The notes: generated from the letters alone by a model not told the origin. A stretch of 64,000 nucleotides of DNA from Rhabditophanes sp. KR3021 (GCA_963281155.1 CAUJLY010000001.1:1054001-1118000), one strand, 5' to 3'; positions 45,170 to 56,712 are shown, numbered from the stretch's first letter. Translations and numbers: made by a program.

Positions 45170-46327
45170 TTAGAAGTAACTAATTTGACCACGTGTAGGG
45201 ATGTGTTGAGAGGTAGGTGGTGTTGTTTCTTTGGAAGTGGTAGAGGGTGGTGGTGGCAAGTTTGTGGCGTTTGAGGTAGCAGTAGATGGAGTTGACGTAG
45301 ACAGAGTAGTTCCCGAAACCAAACCAGTCGAAGTTGGAGTTTGTGTGGATCCTGAAGTTGATTCAACTAAAGATGAACCAGTTGATGTTGCCTGTGAAGT
45401 AGTGGTTTTACTTCCATTCAAAGTACTTTGAGGGGCAGACATTTGAAGTTGAAAAGGTTTACTTATTCTAGTTGGGGAACCTGTTTTGAGTGGCAATGCC
45501 GCGGTAGGTGTTTTGTCGGAATGCAAGTTGGTCGGAGATCCAGTATTGTAAGACTTTACAAATACATCCGGTAATTTAGCTATGTCATCCTCCTTTGAAA
45601 AGTTTACGGCGGTCTTGATGTTGGCAATTTCGTCGGCTTCATTGTTGGCTTTGAGAGCTCTAAGTTCGAGTAATTTCCTTGAGATAAAGAGAATGTAATT
45701 GACAGCAGATTTAAAGCCCTCGTAATACTGATCTGACTTTCTCAAAACCTTTGGATAAGCTTTTTCCTTGACTGAATTATAGAGTTTGGATGTCCTGACA
45801 ATCATAAATGGCTTCAAGGCAATAACAAGACAAGCAAATAATTGCAATGAAGCATACGATTGCATATAAACAACTTTTATATGATAAGAAGTTGATACAG
45901 ATTTTGAGTTAATGTAAGTCCAGAAGATGGAGCAAATAATCAACATTGGACCGATTGTGTTAATAACGATATAACAAATGGCAGCTCCGGCAATATTTCC
46001 ATCAGCCAACATTCTATATGAAGGATACATCGAAAAGATCAAGTAACCAATACAGAAAAGGTGAATTCCAAAGATGTCTGGAGACATGAGTGTCAGTGAG
46101 TCAAAGAAAATGTCTGAAAGTTCATTTAGAGCCAAAAGAAATTGCAGACAAAGGACTAAGTCTATGACTCTGTAGTCATATGTAAAGTAACTCTCAATGA
46201 CTCTTCCAGATTTCTTAGGATATGTGATAGTAGAGAATAGACTTTCTTCAAAACCTTCTTTTTCATCTTTCTTAGATTGCTTTTCTTGTCTCTTGTTAAC
46301 TTTGTTAGACTTGCCAAATATTGCCAT
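45170..46327 (-). CDS. Four-pass membrane protein with Thr/Ser/Pro-rich tail
   Basis: A single exon encodes 385 residues. It has a basic N terminus (MAIFGKSNKVNKRQEKQSKK) and no signal peptide. Four spans follow: around VIDLVLCLQFLLALNEL, IFGIHLFCIGYLIFSMY, AAICYIVINTIGPMLIICSI and LQLFACLVIALKPFMIV. A charged helix (AVNYILFISRKLLELRALK) leads into a low-complexity cytoplasmic tail (SQATSTGSSLVESTSGSTQT, TTPPTSQHIPTRGQISYF). I do not recognise the family. The arrangement (short loops, YRMLADGNIAGA before span 3) resembles nematode-specific four-TM proteins. The next gene upstream shares a similar MLIDGNFIFAII segment, so they may be distant relatives. Confidence 0.68.
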   Translation of the reverse strand: MAIFGKSNKVNKRQEKQSKKDEKEGFEESLFSTITYPKKSGRVIESYFTYDYRVIDLVLCLQFLLALNELSDIFFDSLTLMSPDIFGIHLFCIGYLIFSMYPSYRMLADGNIAGAAICYIVINTIGPMLIICSIFWTYINSKSVSTSYHIKVVYMQSYASLQLFACLVIALKPFMIVRTSKLYNSVKEKAYPKVLRKSDQYYEGFKSAVNYILFISRKLLELRALKANNEADEIANIKTAVNFSKEDDIAKLPDVFVKSYNTGSPTNLHSDKTPTAALPLKTGSPTRISKPFQLQMSAPQSTLNGSKTTTSQATSTGSSLVESTSGSTQTPTSTGLVSGTTLSTSTPSTATSNATNLPPPPSTTSKETTPPTSQHIPTRGQISYF

Positions 46328-47144
46328 TATCTAAAAGTAAATTAATTGTATTATTTGTGTCAAGATAGAAAGAGGTGAATGAAACAAATGGCGAAATGGT
46401 AATTTGTCACGTACATTTAAGTGGTTCATTATAACCAAATTTTGAATAGGTGATTTGTGTTTTAGTAAAATTCAAATTTATTGTTGTAGTTTGACGTGCG
46501 TTACTTTTTTTGTTGATTCAAGAGACTTAATAATTATCTTTTATGTTTTTAAATATTGTCACTAATCATGTTTAACCTGTCCTTAAATGTCCCTCCTTAA
46601 TCACTTTATTGTGTCGTATAGCTTTTTAATATTTATTTTTCTGGAGATTTTAAGATATTTATTTAAACTTGGCTCAGTCTACGCTTTTTATTAAAAAACG
46701 TCATCTGGTTTTTTATATATTGGAAAAATACAAACGAAATTGTGGTCGTGGATCATCGAAAGATATCACTTTTGAAATATTAAAGACAACTAAAAGTATT
46801 TATAATTTGTTTGATAAGTATTGCTCAAACAACGGTTATATAAGTGGCTTTGTTACACATAATAGTCTTTAATTTATCATCATTCTTGACATCTGTCTAA
46901 TTATTTTTCTTTTTAACCATTTTTATAGAGTTGGCCATGTAGTATTAATGCCCGAAAATATGTACAAGTATGTACTTAATTAAAACCATTTTATTCATAA
47001 AAAGAAGGACAATAAAACATACATTAATTTTGAATTCAATCAAGATAATTAATTAAAGAATTACAAAGTGCGTACACGAATGTTAGAAGATGATAATTTT
47101 GATTTAAGCTTGAATTTATGAATCATTTCTTATTATTAACTGAA
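46328..47144. other. Intergenic
   Basis: A 67-codon plus frame near 46669 starts at TTG and has no recognised homology. No gene is called. Confidence 0.45.
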
Positions 47145-48802
47145 TCACTCATTCGACTTTGATTCTCTTGGAATTTGTTGTCCATTATTCAAACGATTTC
47201 TACGTCTTGCGTCACGCAGGCGATTATAGAAGCTTACAATTTTAGATGGAATATGGGAAATTTTTGTATTGAAGACGAATTTTAGTTTTTCTTTAATTGA
47301 TTTAATGTCAATTTTTGCGACACAATTTTTAAAAGACCTAATAACTCGAGGTATAAGCTTTCTTTCATCTTTAAAATCTATAATTTCAATTTTTTCTTCT
47401 TTGTCCTCAAAATGGTCATTTACAGCGTTATTAATATTTGTAGCTGCATTATCCTCAATTTTGGTTACACTTTCATTATACTCAAAATTCGTGGCTGCAT
47501 TTTCAATATTTGTAGCAACATTATCATTCACTTTTAACAGATGTCCATCATCTCTCAAAATAAGACAACTGTTATTTTCGGTAAGCTTTCTTTCAATGTT
47601 AAATTGTACATTCCTAGGACTATTTAATTGTATTATAAGCAAAAAAATTAAAACAGTTTGAAGCCATATAATAACATTTGATAAGTATGAAACGGTCAAT
47701 TTGAATAAAAGTTTGTTCTTTTTGAAATGAATATTTGGTGTTCCTTCTTTTATATGGTTTTTCTCTTCCAATATCAAATCAGAGCATGTTTTATCAGAGA
47801 ACAATCCAACCATAATATACGAATAACCGCAACATATAATGGCAAATATAAAGTTTCCATCAATGAGCATAAGCAAAGCAGCAAAAACCATATATGGAAT
47901 AGGTACACGATCAGTAGTCATTTTAAGCCAAATCTTGAAGTTGTTAATGAACACACTCACAGTGATATACAAAATATGGACATTGTTCACAATCATGGCT
48001 TTTTTCTGTTCCTCACTCTTAGCATAAGCATCCATGTTTTTTCTATCTTCAATTATTTTTGTATACGTTTTTATTCTTTTCTGAAATCCTCTTTCTCTTT
48101 CAAAATCATAGGCATAGTTATTAATGGTGTTCATTGCTTTTGTAAATAGATTAAAAGTTGACCTACTATTATCAATTTCGGACTCATTATTCTCAATTTT
48201 AGGTTCATTATTTTGAATCTTAAATCCCTCGAGATAAATGGAACATTTGAAAGGATTTTCAAAAGCGTCAATCCCATTTATTTCCAATAAAAGCAATTGA
48301 TGTTTGATAAGCATTAAAGCTCCAACAACTGGTATAGATCTTTTTTCATGATAAACCTCCTTTTGCAATAAAACAAAGTCAACTATGCTTTGCCTTGTTT
48401 TAGTATTACACCACTTTTCATTATCGGCATCATCATCGCATTTATCTTCTGACTCGATTTTATCCACAATAATCATATTATCACTATTAGTTTCAGAAAA
48501 ATGACGTTCACTAGTCGACTGTTCTTTTGACATAATTGTAATAGCATTGCCAATAGTTTGAAAGGCATAAATTGGATTTTCCGAAAGACGAACATCGATG
48601 TGCAATTGCTAAAAGATAATTAATAACACATTTAAGGTGCACAAGCTTACATCTTCTGGGCATTTTTGAGTAAATGCAAAATTAAACTTTTTCAATTTTC
48701 TCCTAAAAATATGCTTTTAAGTGTTTTAAATATTTTTACTTACTTTTCGGATGATTTAATCACCATTAGAGGTACATCGGTGATAGTTTTGTCAAAAAAC
48801 AT
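47145..48802 (-). CDS. Multi-pass membrane protein, unknown family
   Basis: Three exons (48744-48802, 48651-48702, 47145-48608) join in frame to 524 residues. The two small 5' exons supply MFFDKTITDVPLMVIKSSEK and RKLKKFNFAFTQKCPED, which extend the large open frame. The central region has hydrophobic segments VHILYITVSVFINNF, PYMVFAALLMLIDGNFIFAI and IICCGYSYIMVGLF, then VIIWLQTVLIFLLIIQL. Around them are acidic and Asn-rich stretches with short internal repeats (QNNEPKIENNESEIDNS; NVATNIENAATNF and NAATNINNA). The C terminus is strongly basic (RLRDARRRNRLNNGQQ). No family is recognised. The ADGN/IDGN element shared with the gene at 45170 hints at common origin. Confidence 0.62.
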
Positions 48803-49346
48803 TACTTGAAAGATTCAGTTATAGACTCGGTAAAAAGCACTAACTTAATTAAAAACTATTGTTTTTATTGTTGAAAAGGATGGAAAACAGGATGAGTTTA
48901 GCTTGGCAGACACACAATACACATCAACGTATAGACACCTACAACAAAAGAGTATGGAGATGTTTAAGATCATTATATGACCATTTTAATAAAAGTGCCC
49001 AAAAATGCCTCTTCTGCGATGTAGATAGTAAGATCTTACACAAATTAATGCTGCTTGAACCAATTTAGTCTTTACTTGTACTCAGTCAGTGTTTAACATG
49101 TATGCTTTATAATCACGACCTGCTTTCATAAAAACAGTATGAAGCATTATCGATTTGTTGTCTTGTGAATGGGCATTGAAATTGTCAGAGAAAGTACATG
49201 TATAATTATAACAATTGTTTGCAATAATAAAACCTCATATATTCAATTTCCGTTTCACAAGCGTCAACTTTACTATCGTATTCATTTAATTTTTGATATG
49301 GTGGAAATTGTCATTAAGTAAACATATTTGCCATACCAAATGATAC
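48803..49346. other. Intergenic with one short ATG frame
   Basis: A 62-codon plus frame from the ATG at 48880 to 49068 (MENRMSLAWQTHNTHQRIDT, then QKCLFCDVDSKILHKLM) lies head-to-head with the gene at 47145. It has no recognised family and may be chance or a first exon. Confidence 0.25.
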
Positions 49347-49880
49347 TTACGAAGTGGCTTGGAAGTTTTCTATCGGAATAGAGATCATCATAGAACACTT
49401 GAAGGATGTGTCCAATAAGGAAGGTATGTAAGATCTCTTCAAGATCCTAGCTTTAAGTGTCTTTTTCCTGCTCTTCTCTAATATAGTTGCTCCAACAAGC
49501 TTCTTGTGAATCACTAGATCATTTTGAACAGAAGAGCGAGCATTATTGTTTATCTTCTTAAGATGATCTTTTGCTTCAGTGCTGTTGTCCGTGGCTAGTA
49601 GTTGAATATAGTCCTTCTTCTCTTCAGTTCCATTAAGGTAGTTTCAAATAGGCGGCTTGCAACGAGTTTGGAGGAGGTAGGTTTAGCATTTGTCTTGATC
49701 AACTTCCGGAATCTTTTGAAATCGACGTCAATGTCTTCGAGGCTCCTTAAACATGTATTCTAGTCCAATCCAGCGGCTTTGGTGCAAACTTTATTAGATC
49801 AAATATCTTTGTTCTTTCTTGAAATCTTTTCATTATCTTGATAGTAGAGAATTTGCCGTTGAGGTCGAGATGACCATTCT
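49347..49880 (-). pseudogene. Decayed coding sequence of unknown family
   Basis: On the minus strand, long protein-like stretches appear without an ATG. First comes LNGKFSTIKIMKRFQERTKI, then FAPKPLDWTRIHV, a stop, then DIDVDFKRFRKLIKTNAKPT and SSKLVASRLFE. After a frameshift, about 100 open codons follow (EEKKDYIQLLATDNSTEAKD, LVIHKKLVGATILEKSRKKT) to a stop at 49347. GC content is higher than in the flanks. The charge pattern is that of a real globular or coiled protein, but I cannot name the family. A nonfunctional remnant is the best reading. Confidence 0.45.
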
Positions 49881-49991
49881 GTGATCAGTTTTTAGATCCA
49901 TCAGATGCTGTGGAGTGACATTTAGATCTGAGACACCTTACCTGCACATTTAAGTATACTTGCAAGAGGTTCGTTACCTTATCACTTTTAT

Positions 49992-50150
49992 TTGTTTAGA
50001 TTGACTTATCCATTGGCACAGGTTCTTCTAAAGGCACGTAGTTATTCAGATACAGAGATGACATTTATTAGCAGATTAAAAAATGCCGTGACATTTGCAT
50101 TGACAAGTTATGTTGATAGTTCAATTTCTTCTAGTGTATCAAAAGTATCT
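49992..50150 (+). pseudogene. UDP-glucuronosyltransferase exon fragment
   Basis: The frame reads LTYPLAQVLLKARS then EMTFISRLKNAVTF. It matches LTYPVAQLPEMMANSLEMDF and FFGRIKNILSHYV of the UGT gene about 1.2 kb downstream. Only this one exon-sized piece is present, without ATG or flanking UGT exons. It is a relic of a tandem duplicate. Confidence 0.6.
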
Positions 50151-50550
50151 GATAACGTCCATTTTATCAATATATTTTATTTATTATTATTGTAGTGGCA
50201 TCCATCATAACTTGATTAATATTTGTTATTTACAAATGAATTAGATGTTTCTGTAAAAACAGGTATTACCATCTAAAAAACTAATTAATAAAATGTATAT
50301 ATGCTAGTATTTGTTTAAATAAATTGCTATAAATATGTTAGTTCATTTTAACACAAAAGAGATTCATAAATATATGAATTTTTGGTAACATTCCGAAGTT
50401 GATTATTCAATTTTATGCAAAATTATATTAATGTTGAGATTTATTATGTTTAATTACATATTTTGTTTCTTATCAATTAATCTAGACCATCATTATATAA
50501 CATCATGGACATAGATAAGAAGAGTGTATATAAATAGTTATGAGAGTGAA

Positions 50551-52324
50551 ATGACACCAAATAATAGAATTAAATCAAGGATGGTGTGCAAAACAATTTT
50601 TCTATTATTATTAATTGGAGGCTTAATTGAATCTTTAAAGATTCTTCTTATTAGTCCTCAAATGGGTGGAAGTCATGTGGTAAGTAAAAGAATATGCGAA
50701 TTTTGATATAATTTATTTAGAACTTCATGGGAAGATCAGCTGACATTCTTCAAGCTGCAGGCCACAATGTTACATATTTATCCATTCCCGTCGATCCAAA
50801 AATCAAATCTCCTGGCACAAAGTTATCTCATGTTGTTAAATTTCCAAATTCACCAATTGTTGATGCACTTGCCAAAGAATTTAAACATGATAGTTTATGG
50901 GTTCAAAAAAGTGGCAATCCTTTATCCTTTATCTCGATGGCTAAAGTGTTTACAGCTATTAATGTTGCCAGTTGTAAGAATGTTGTTGAAAATGATGAGT
51001 ATACTAGATTAATGAGAGAAGAAAAGTATGATATTGGTGTGACGGAGCCGTATGTTTTGAAATTATAAATTTTGAAATATTTTTTAGATTCGATATGTGT
51101 GCATTTGGAATTTTGAAGATGTATAATGTTCCTGTGACAGTTTCTGTTTTTTCCGGTGGATTTATGTCTTCTCATTACAAGTAAGTTTAGAATAAAATAT
51201 TATTATGTTTAATTAATTAAGACATTATGGCTTAACATACCCAGTCGCCCAATTACCTGAAATGATGGCAAACTCATTGGAAATGGACTTTTTTGGAAGA
51301 ATAAAAAATATCTTGAGTCATTACGTCATGAAATGGTTTACTGGAAGACCAATGGCTGAACAACAAGAACTATTCGATAATAAGTTTGGAAAGGGTGTTA
51401 TTAATATTGAAAAAGAAGTAAGAGAAGCAGCTTTTCACCTAAGTAACGAAGACCCATATATTGGAATGGCACATCCTTTGTTACATAAAGTAGTTGAGGT
51501 TGGAGGTTTTTCTGTTTTGCCGCCAAAGAAACTAACGCCAGAATGGGATGTCATTTTGAATAAGAATAAAATTAATGTTTTGGTTAGTTTTGGATCAAAT
51601 GCCAAGTCAATTGATATGCCTGCAGATATTAAAGATGCTTTCATTGCCACATTTAAAAAATTGAACCACATTACCTTCATTTGGAAGTATGAGTCACCGG
51701 AAGATGGAACAGCTAAAGGTTTAGATAATGTTGTTTTGTCATCATGGTTAGATCAAACTGCTATTTTGAATGATCCAAGAGTTTCTAGTTTTATTACTCA
51801 TGTATGCTTTGCAATTTTTTTATTAATATTTTAAATTTAGGGAGGTTTGAACTCTAGTCACTGAATCCGCAATTTATGGAACCAAACTACTAGTCATCAG
51901 TTTATTTGCCGATCAACACAGAAATGGTCTTCTTGTTGAAAAAAGTAAATTTGGAATTACTTTCCTAAAAGAAGATGCTAATGATGCAGTTAAATTGACT
52001 AAAGCTGTGGAAAGACTAGTTGAAGAAGACAGTGAAATTAGTCGTGGAGCCAAAAGAATCAGCGACATGATCAAAAATCGTCCACAAAATCAAACTGACA
52101 CTTTCATCAAACATATTGAATTTGCCGCAAAATTCGGAAAACTTCCAAATTTAAATATGCAAGGACATGACATGCCATTATATCAATATATCTTATTAGA
52201 TGTAGTCGCATTCGTTGTTTCTATTTTAGGTTTAATTTTTGGTGGAATTGGCTTTGTTTTGTTTAAAATTTACAAGAAATATAGTGGTAAAAAGGAAGTT
52301 TCAATTGAAAAGAAAAAGAAATAA
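50551..52324 (+). pseudogene. UDP-glycosyltransferase gene with a one-base frameshift
   Basis: Five exons (50551-50679, 50721-51049, 51088-51180, 51222-51801, 51841-52324) follow the nematode UGT plan. UGTs attach sugars from UDP-sugars to lipophilic compounds in the ER lumen, a main detoxification route. Seen are a signal anchor (TIFLLLLIGGLIESLKILLI), the acceptor-binding N domain, NVLVSFGSNAKSIDMP, and the donor signature entry VVLSSWLDQTAILNDP and VSSFITHGGLNS. The chain ends with a C-terminal membrane span (YILLDVVAFVVSILGLIFGG) and a dilysine-type tail. Exon 5 is 484 nt where the frame needs 483. One surplus base, best placed at about 51856 just after GGLNS, shifts the frame into TGA; past it VTESAIYGTK continues in the other frame. 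All else is intact, so this is a recent null allele, young pseudogene or sequencing error. Confidence 0.85.
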
Positions 52325-54013
52325 TAAGTAAATAGTTTAGACATGTTTATTTAGTTTAATAAAATTTTAATAACCATTGAAGTACGATTTTAAATTATCT
52401 TTTTTCAGTTTAACCAGTTTAAAAATTACCGATCGCACTATTTTAGTTTCATACATTTTTGACATCCATCTAAAATCCAACATATGCGCGTCAGCTACGA
52501 ACTCAAGAAAGTATAGGACAGAAAATATGAAGAAGATATTATATTTGAATCTTTCAATAACAACTGGCTGATCATGCTAAAGATCCAAAAAGCAGCCTAT
52601 CTATAATATGCTCAAGTGTGGCTCCAATCATCAAAAGCCACTAGATGCTGTCTACAATTCAAGGTCAAGGATTAAGCCAAAAAGAATTAGGACACAAGCA
52701 TTAATACACCTGGGACCGGTGGTCAGGTCTGCTACTGTGCTAAAGTCAAAAATACCTATCAAGACAATTTGTACTCCTTTTCTCTATACCACAAACACTT
52801 TCAAGCTGGATATATGGCCTAAGAGGAGTAATTTCTAACAACTTTCCATTAACACAAAATTCCCCATTAATAATTTGAGTATCCCCCATAGAATATTCGG
52901 CATAATTGTATACTCTTCATAAAGGTATGCATGTCCTGATCCGCTGTCCAGATCATTGTGATATGATTCACAACATTTCCTCTTCTTCTCCATGTTAAAA
53001 ATACCAAAGCATTTCATTAATTACATCTAAACTTTATTTTAACTGAATAAATACATATTATCTTATTAGTTCGAGTAAAGGAATTAATTGTGATCACAAA
53101 GACCTATTAAGGTAATATTCAATTGAACATTAAATATTTAAGCACAAATATAGAAATAATGTTAGTCAATTTCCATTACACTTAATTAAGTAATTGCTGA
53201 GTTGTGTGGAGTTATTGCTGTCGCCACCTTCCTCTTGTTCTCCTTCAGCCATTAAATAGAATAAGCAATAACTACAATTTAGTAAACTATAATAATGACT
53301 GATTTTGTATCAAAATTTAAATATATACAAAATTATAATATAAAATTATTGATGACATCACAACTACCTGTGATGACGATATAAACTAAACTCATAGATG
53401 CAAATAATAAATGTGTATTCAAATCTACAGCAGAAATCAAGAGAATATGGTTTAGATAATGTAGGTTAGATTCTAAATTCATGTCATAATTCAAACCTAC
53501 GATTATTGTTTATGAAATTCATACACATAAAATACTAAAGTTAAACATTTACTGTTCATTAAGTTTGAACTTACTTAAAACAATTATCATAATTTCGGTT
53601 TTCTCAACAAGGCATATTTGTTCGAATATGAATACCCTTGGCTCAGAAGAACCGCAGTGGATAAAAGACACTAAAGAATTTAGAAATTACTCAAACGCCA
53701 TCGTAAAAATTTGCTTTGCTTCTCAAGGAGAATATCCTATAATGACAACGCAAGTGTATTTATTACCGTTGACTTCAACAAATGAAGCTCAGTTATGGAT
53801 ATTTTTGTTAGTTATGAAAGTTGGAACTTAAATTACATTATCTACTTAATAAATTAGTTTGCTTGACCTTAAAATGTATTGTTTTGCTGACCAATAATAT
53901 TCTCTTGTCAAAAAAGTGTTTGTGAACACACATTATTTACTATCGACATAATTAATTTTTATATACAACTTCTAATCTATGGTATGTAACTCCTAATCGG
54001 CGCGTTATCAATC
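52325..54013. other. Intergenic, possible small ORFs
   Basis: A 76-codon ATG frame at 52608-52838 and an ATG-less frame at 53565-53831 with a hydrophobic start (LLKTIIIISVFSTRHIC) are visible. Neither has recognised homology or splice support. Confidence 0.4.
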
Positions 54014-54160
54014 AAAGTCGCATTTACATCTAATTTTACAAAGTATCATTTTCAGCATTTGAAGGTAAATGTAGTAATTAAAAGTAGCATTATTAGCATT
54101 CGAAAGTAAAGCCATTAATGAAAAGTAGCATTGATGCCATTCAAAGATACACATTTGACA
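54014..54160 (+). repeat. Degenerate 41-bp tandem repeat upstream of the RGS gene
   Basis: A unit beginning aaagtagcatt and followed by gcattcgaaagtaaa recurs at 54040, 54081 and 54121, with a partial copy at 54014. The spacing is 40-41 bp with moderate divergence. The array ends about 75 bp before the start codon at 54234, so it lies in the promoter or 5' leader. Confidence 0.6.
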
Positions 54161-54233
54161 GTATAAAAACTTGTCACTTTCAAATCATTCACCATTCTGT
54201 TAATTTTCAACTATATAATACTCACCATCCACT

Positions 54234-56021
54234 ATGCTTAAGCAATTATTCAACGAAATAAAACACAACAAAAAATACGTTTTAAGGAAGTTACATTCTT
54301 CAAAAAGTATTTTCCATAAACTTAACGATTCTTACCCCGACCTTGACACTTCCTTTTCCTCAATCCACAATTTTACTGACCCTGAAACTTACTGCATTGA
54401 CCGTCTGTTAAGTAATGGCTTCTATGAAAATTATTCTGACGAAACAATGCTAAAGATCCTTGGAACCTTACCGGTAGCTACTATATTTGAGTTAAAAAAT
54501 GGGCATGAAAGAATAGCTCAATTAGTCCGCAATCATGCTCGTTTAGTTCGTAATTACGCTCGTTTAGTTCGTAATCACCCCCATTTAGAGCTTATTCCCG
54601 ATTTGCCCCGCGAAATTATCTTTGATGCCATTATTTTGCCTGTTAATTGTTTAGAAAATGAGACTAGCTCATCTTTTACTTTTCAGAATGCTGAAACACT
54701 CTTTTATACCAAATCTAAATTCCATGACATTAATAGAATTGTGGGTGATATGAGTAATGTTTTAGAACATATCTCAATACAAAATTCCTTGGCTATTAAT
54801 CAAATCTCTTTTACTAGACTAACCCAAGATGTTATTGAAAAATCTTTTGACGTGTCTTTAAATAGACTACAATTTAATAAGTGTTTCATGTTTGTTGATT
54901 ATGATTATTTTGTGCCCCTAGTTAAAAATTACCAGATTAGATCATTGATATTTGACAATTGCCTTTACGATGATTTACAATTAATTTGTGATAAACTATT
55001 TATTTGCAATATGCAACTTACTCATTTTGAAATCATCTCAACCAAGGAAACTTTAATGACACCTCTCTTAACTAACAAAACTTTAAATACATGGTCCACT
55101 AATTTTACTTGGCCACATTTGTTTAACCTTAGTAACGTCCAGTCATCTATCACCTTGTCTGGTATCTTTGTATTATTCGAAGCCTTTTATAGTCAGTCTA
55201 TTTCGGAGCATTTTAATTTTACTAGGCAACACAAACAAATTCACTGGAACTTCGGAACAATTGAATGTGAAATGGAATCTGCATTGGTATTCTTCAAGAC
55301 ATTCAGCGGACAATTCAACTACATTCTAAGTGATCCAGACACAATAACCATAACTTATGCTTACACACCAACCTCAACAAAGCTAATTTTGCAAATCAAA
55401 ACAATCTCTAATCCAACTTTAAACGGCAATAGTATCTACAACACTTTACACAAAAAGACAAGTTGCGCTTTCATTACGCAACCCTCAACAACACTTAAGA
55501 GAAACAAATCATTTGAGGAGCAATATAATCTTTTCAACAAAAGTGTCCAAGCATATCCCTTGAAAGTCTTATCAACTGAACAAATAGCACTATCATTCAC
55601 AGATGTCCTCAACGACGCCAAAATCTCTTCCAGTTTCAAGACGTTCCTCGAAACAAATTATTGCTCAGAAAACTTGCTCTTCCTTCTTAATGTGGACGAA
55701 TATAAACAGGAGTCCTCTATCAACAAAAGAAACAAATTAGGCCAATCTATTTATAAAAGATTTATCAACAACGACAGTACCGAAGCCATAAACTTAGCTG
55801 ATCATATTCATAAACAAATAAGTGAATCATCAATTAAGAATGCTTTTAATATAAACACTTTTGATACTGCCTATCAGCACATTATGGAGATGCTTAAATT
55901 CGATTTATGGCCACGTTTTTTAAAGAAAGAAAGTCAAATGGTTAGACAATGCTCGACTGTTAGTGTTAAGGAAACTAGAAAAAGTATCATTTCAAAGTTT
56001 TTTAATTTCAGATTCACTTAA
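54234..56021 (+). CDS. F-box-like protein with C-terminal RGS domain
   Basis: A single exon encodes 595 residues. Residues about 452-572 form an RGS domain: SFTDVLNDAKISSSFKTFLE, YCSENLLFLLNVDEYKQ, IYKRFINND, then FDTAYQHIMEMLKFDLWPRF. This is the full helical order of the family, which speeds GTP hydrolysis by G-alpha subunits. Residues about 98-117 hold a short tandem repeat (LVRNHARLVRNYARLVRNH). Right after it, LIPDLPREIIFDAIILP looks like the first helix of an F-box. The middle has Leu-rich, strand-like segments (NYQIRSLIFDNCLYDDL, LTHFEIISTKETLM) like the FTH/LRR region of nematode F-box proteins. The RGS call is firm; the F-box call is tentative. The two together would be unusual. Confidence 0.78.
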   Translation: MLKQLFNEIKHNKKYVLRKLHSSKSIFHKLNDSYPDLDTSFSSIHNFTDPETYCIDRLLSNGFYENYSDETMLKILGTLPVATIFELKNGHERIAQLVRNHARLVRNYARLVRNHPHLELIPDLPREIIFDAIILPVNCLENETSSSFTFQNAETLFYTKSKFHDINRIVGDMSNVLEHISIQNSLAINQISFTRLTQDVIEKSFDVSLNRLQFNKCFMFVDYDYFVPLVKNYQIRSLIFDNCLYDDLQLICDKLFICNMQLTHFEIISTKETLMTPLLTNKTLNTWSTNFTWPHLFNLSNVQSSITLSGIFVLFEAFYSQSISEHFNFTRQHKQIHWNFGTIECEMESALVFFKTFSGQFNYILSDPDTITITYAYTPTSTKLILQIKTISNPTLNGNSIYNTLHKKTSCAFITQPSTTLKRNKSFEEQYNLFNKSVQAYPLKVLSTEQIALSFTDVLNDAKISSSFKTFLETNYCSENLLFLLNVDEYKQESSINKRNKLGQSIYKRFINNDSTEAINLADHIHKQISESSIKNAFNINTFDTAYQHIMEMLKFDLWPRFLKKESQMVRQCSTVSVKETRKSIISKFFNFRFT

Positions 56022-56712
56022 CTTATGTATTGCATTTTTTTCTTTATTTTAGATTATCTCCTCTCTTAACACCTAATATTTAAATAACTCCGACAACTAA
56101 AAGTTGTTACATCATAATCTTTATTAATTTCTTTATTAAATGCCGTCAATAAAAGCATCTACACCTTACATAACAAAATATAATTCCCCTCTTTGATAAA
56201 AAAGCTAGTGTCACTGACAAAAAATGATTGACAATAATCTTTTATGCCTACAATCTCATTTTAAGTAATAAAAAATGAATAAACAAATATAACATCCATT
56301 CATCTCATATTTATATTGTTTAATAAAAATAAGAAGTTTAATGTCAACATTTGACGTAACATATCTATCCACTTATATATCTATTACATAATAAACATGC
56401 CATTCATTGATACAAACCAGCTTAAATACAACCATCTTTATAGCTTCTTTATTGAATGTACTTTACTTTTTATTGGTTTATTATTTATTGGCACCTTCTT
56501 AGATTGCAAGCATATTGTAAGGTGAGCTTCATTCGGAGCGTGTTATTTCCTTGACAAGATCATTATACTCGTTTTTGGGTTTGACAAAGGTTGGACCCTA
56601 CTTTTTTTCTTTGATCCTCCTAATTTTTTTGGATTTACTTTCGTTTAATTAATTTACTTTTATATAACCCTTTCATTTGTTTATTCAGTATCTTTTTAGG
56701 TTGCTTGTTAAT
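56022..56712. other. Intergenic and bHLH promoter
   Basis: A TTTTTAG acceptor-like site at about 56693-56699 lies 13 bp before the bHLH start and is a probable spliced-leader site. No other feature is supported. Confidence 0.5.

Noticed and set aside
52608..52838. 76-codon ATG frame after the UGT gene
   Set aside because: Basic, low-complexity-free but unrecognised; no splice or promoter support.
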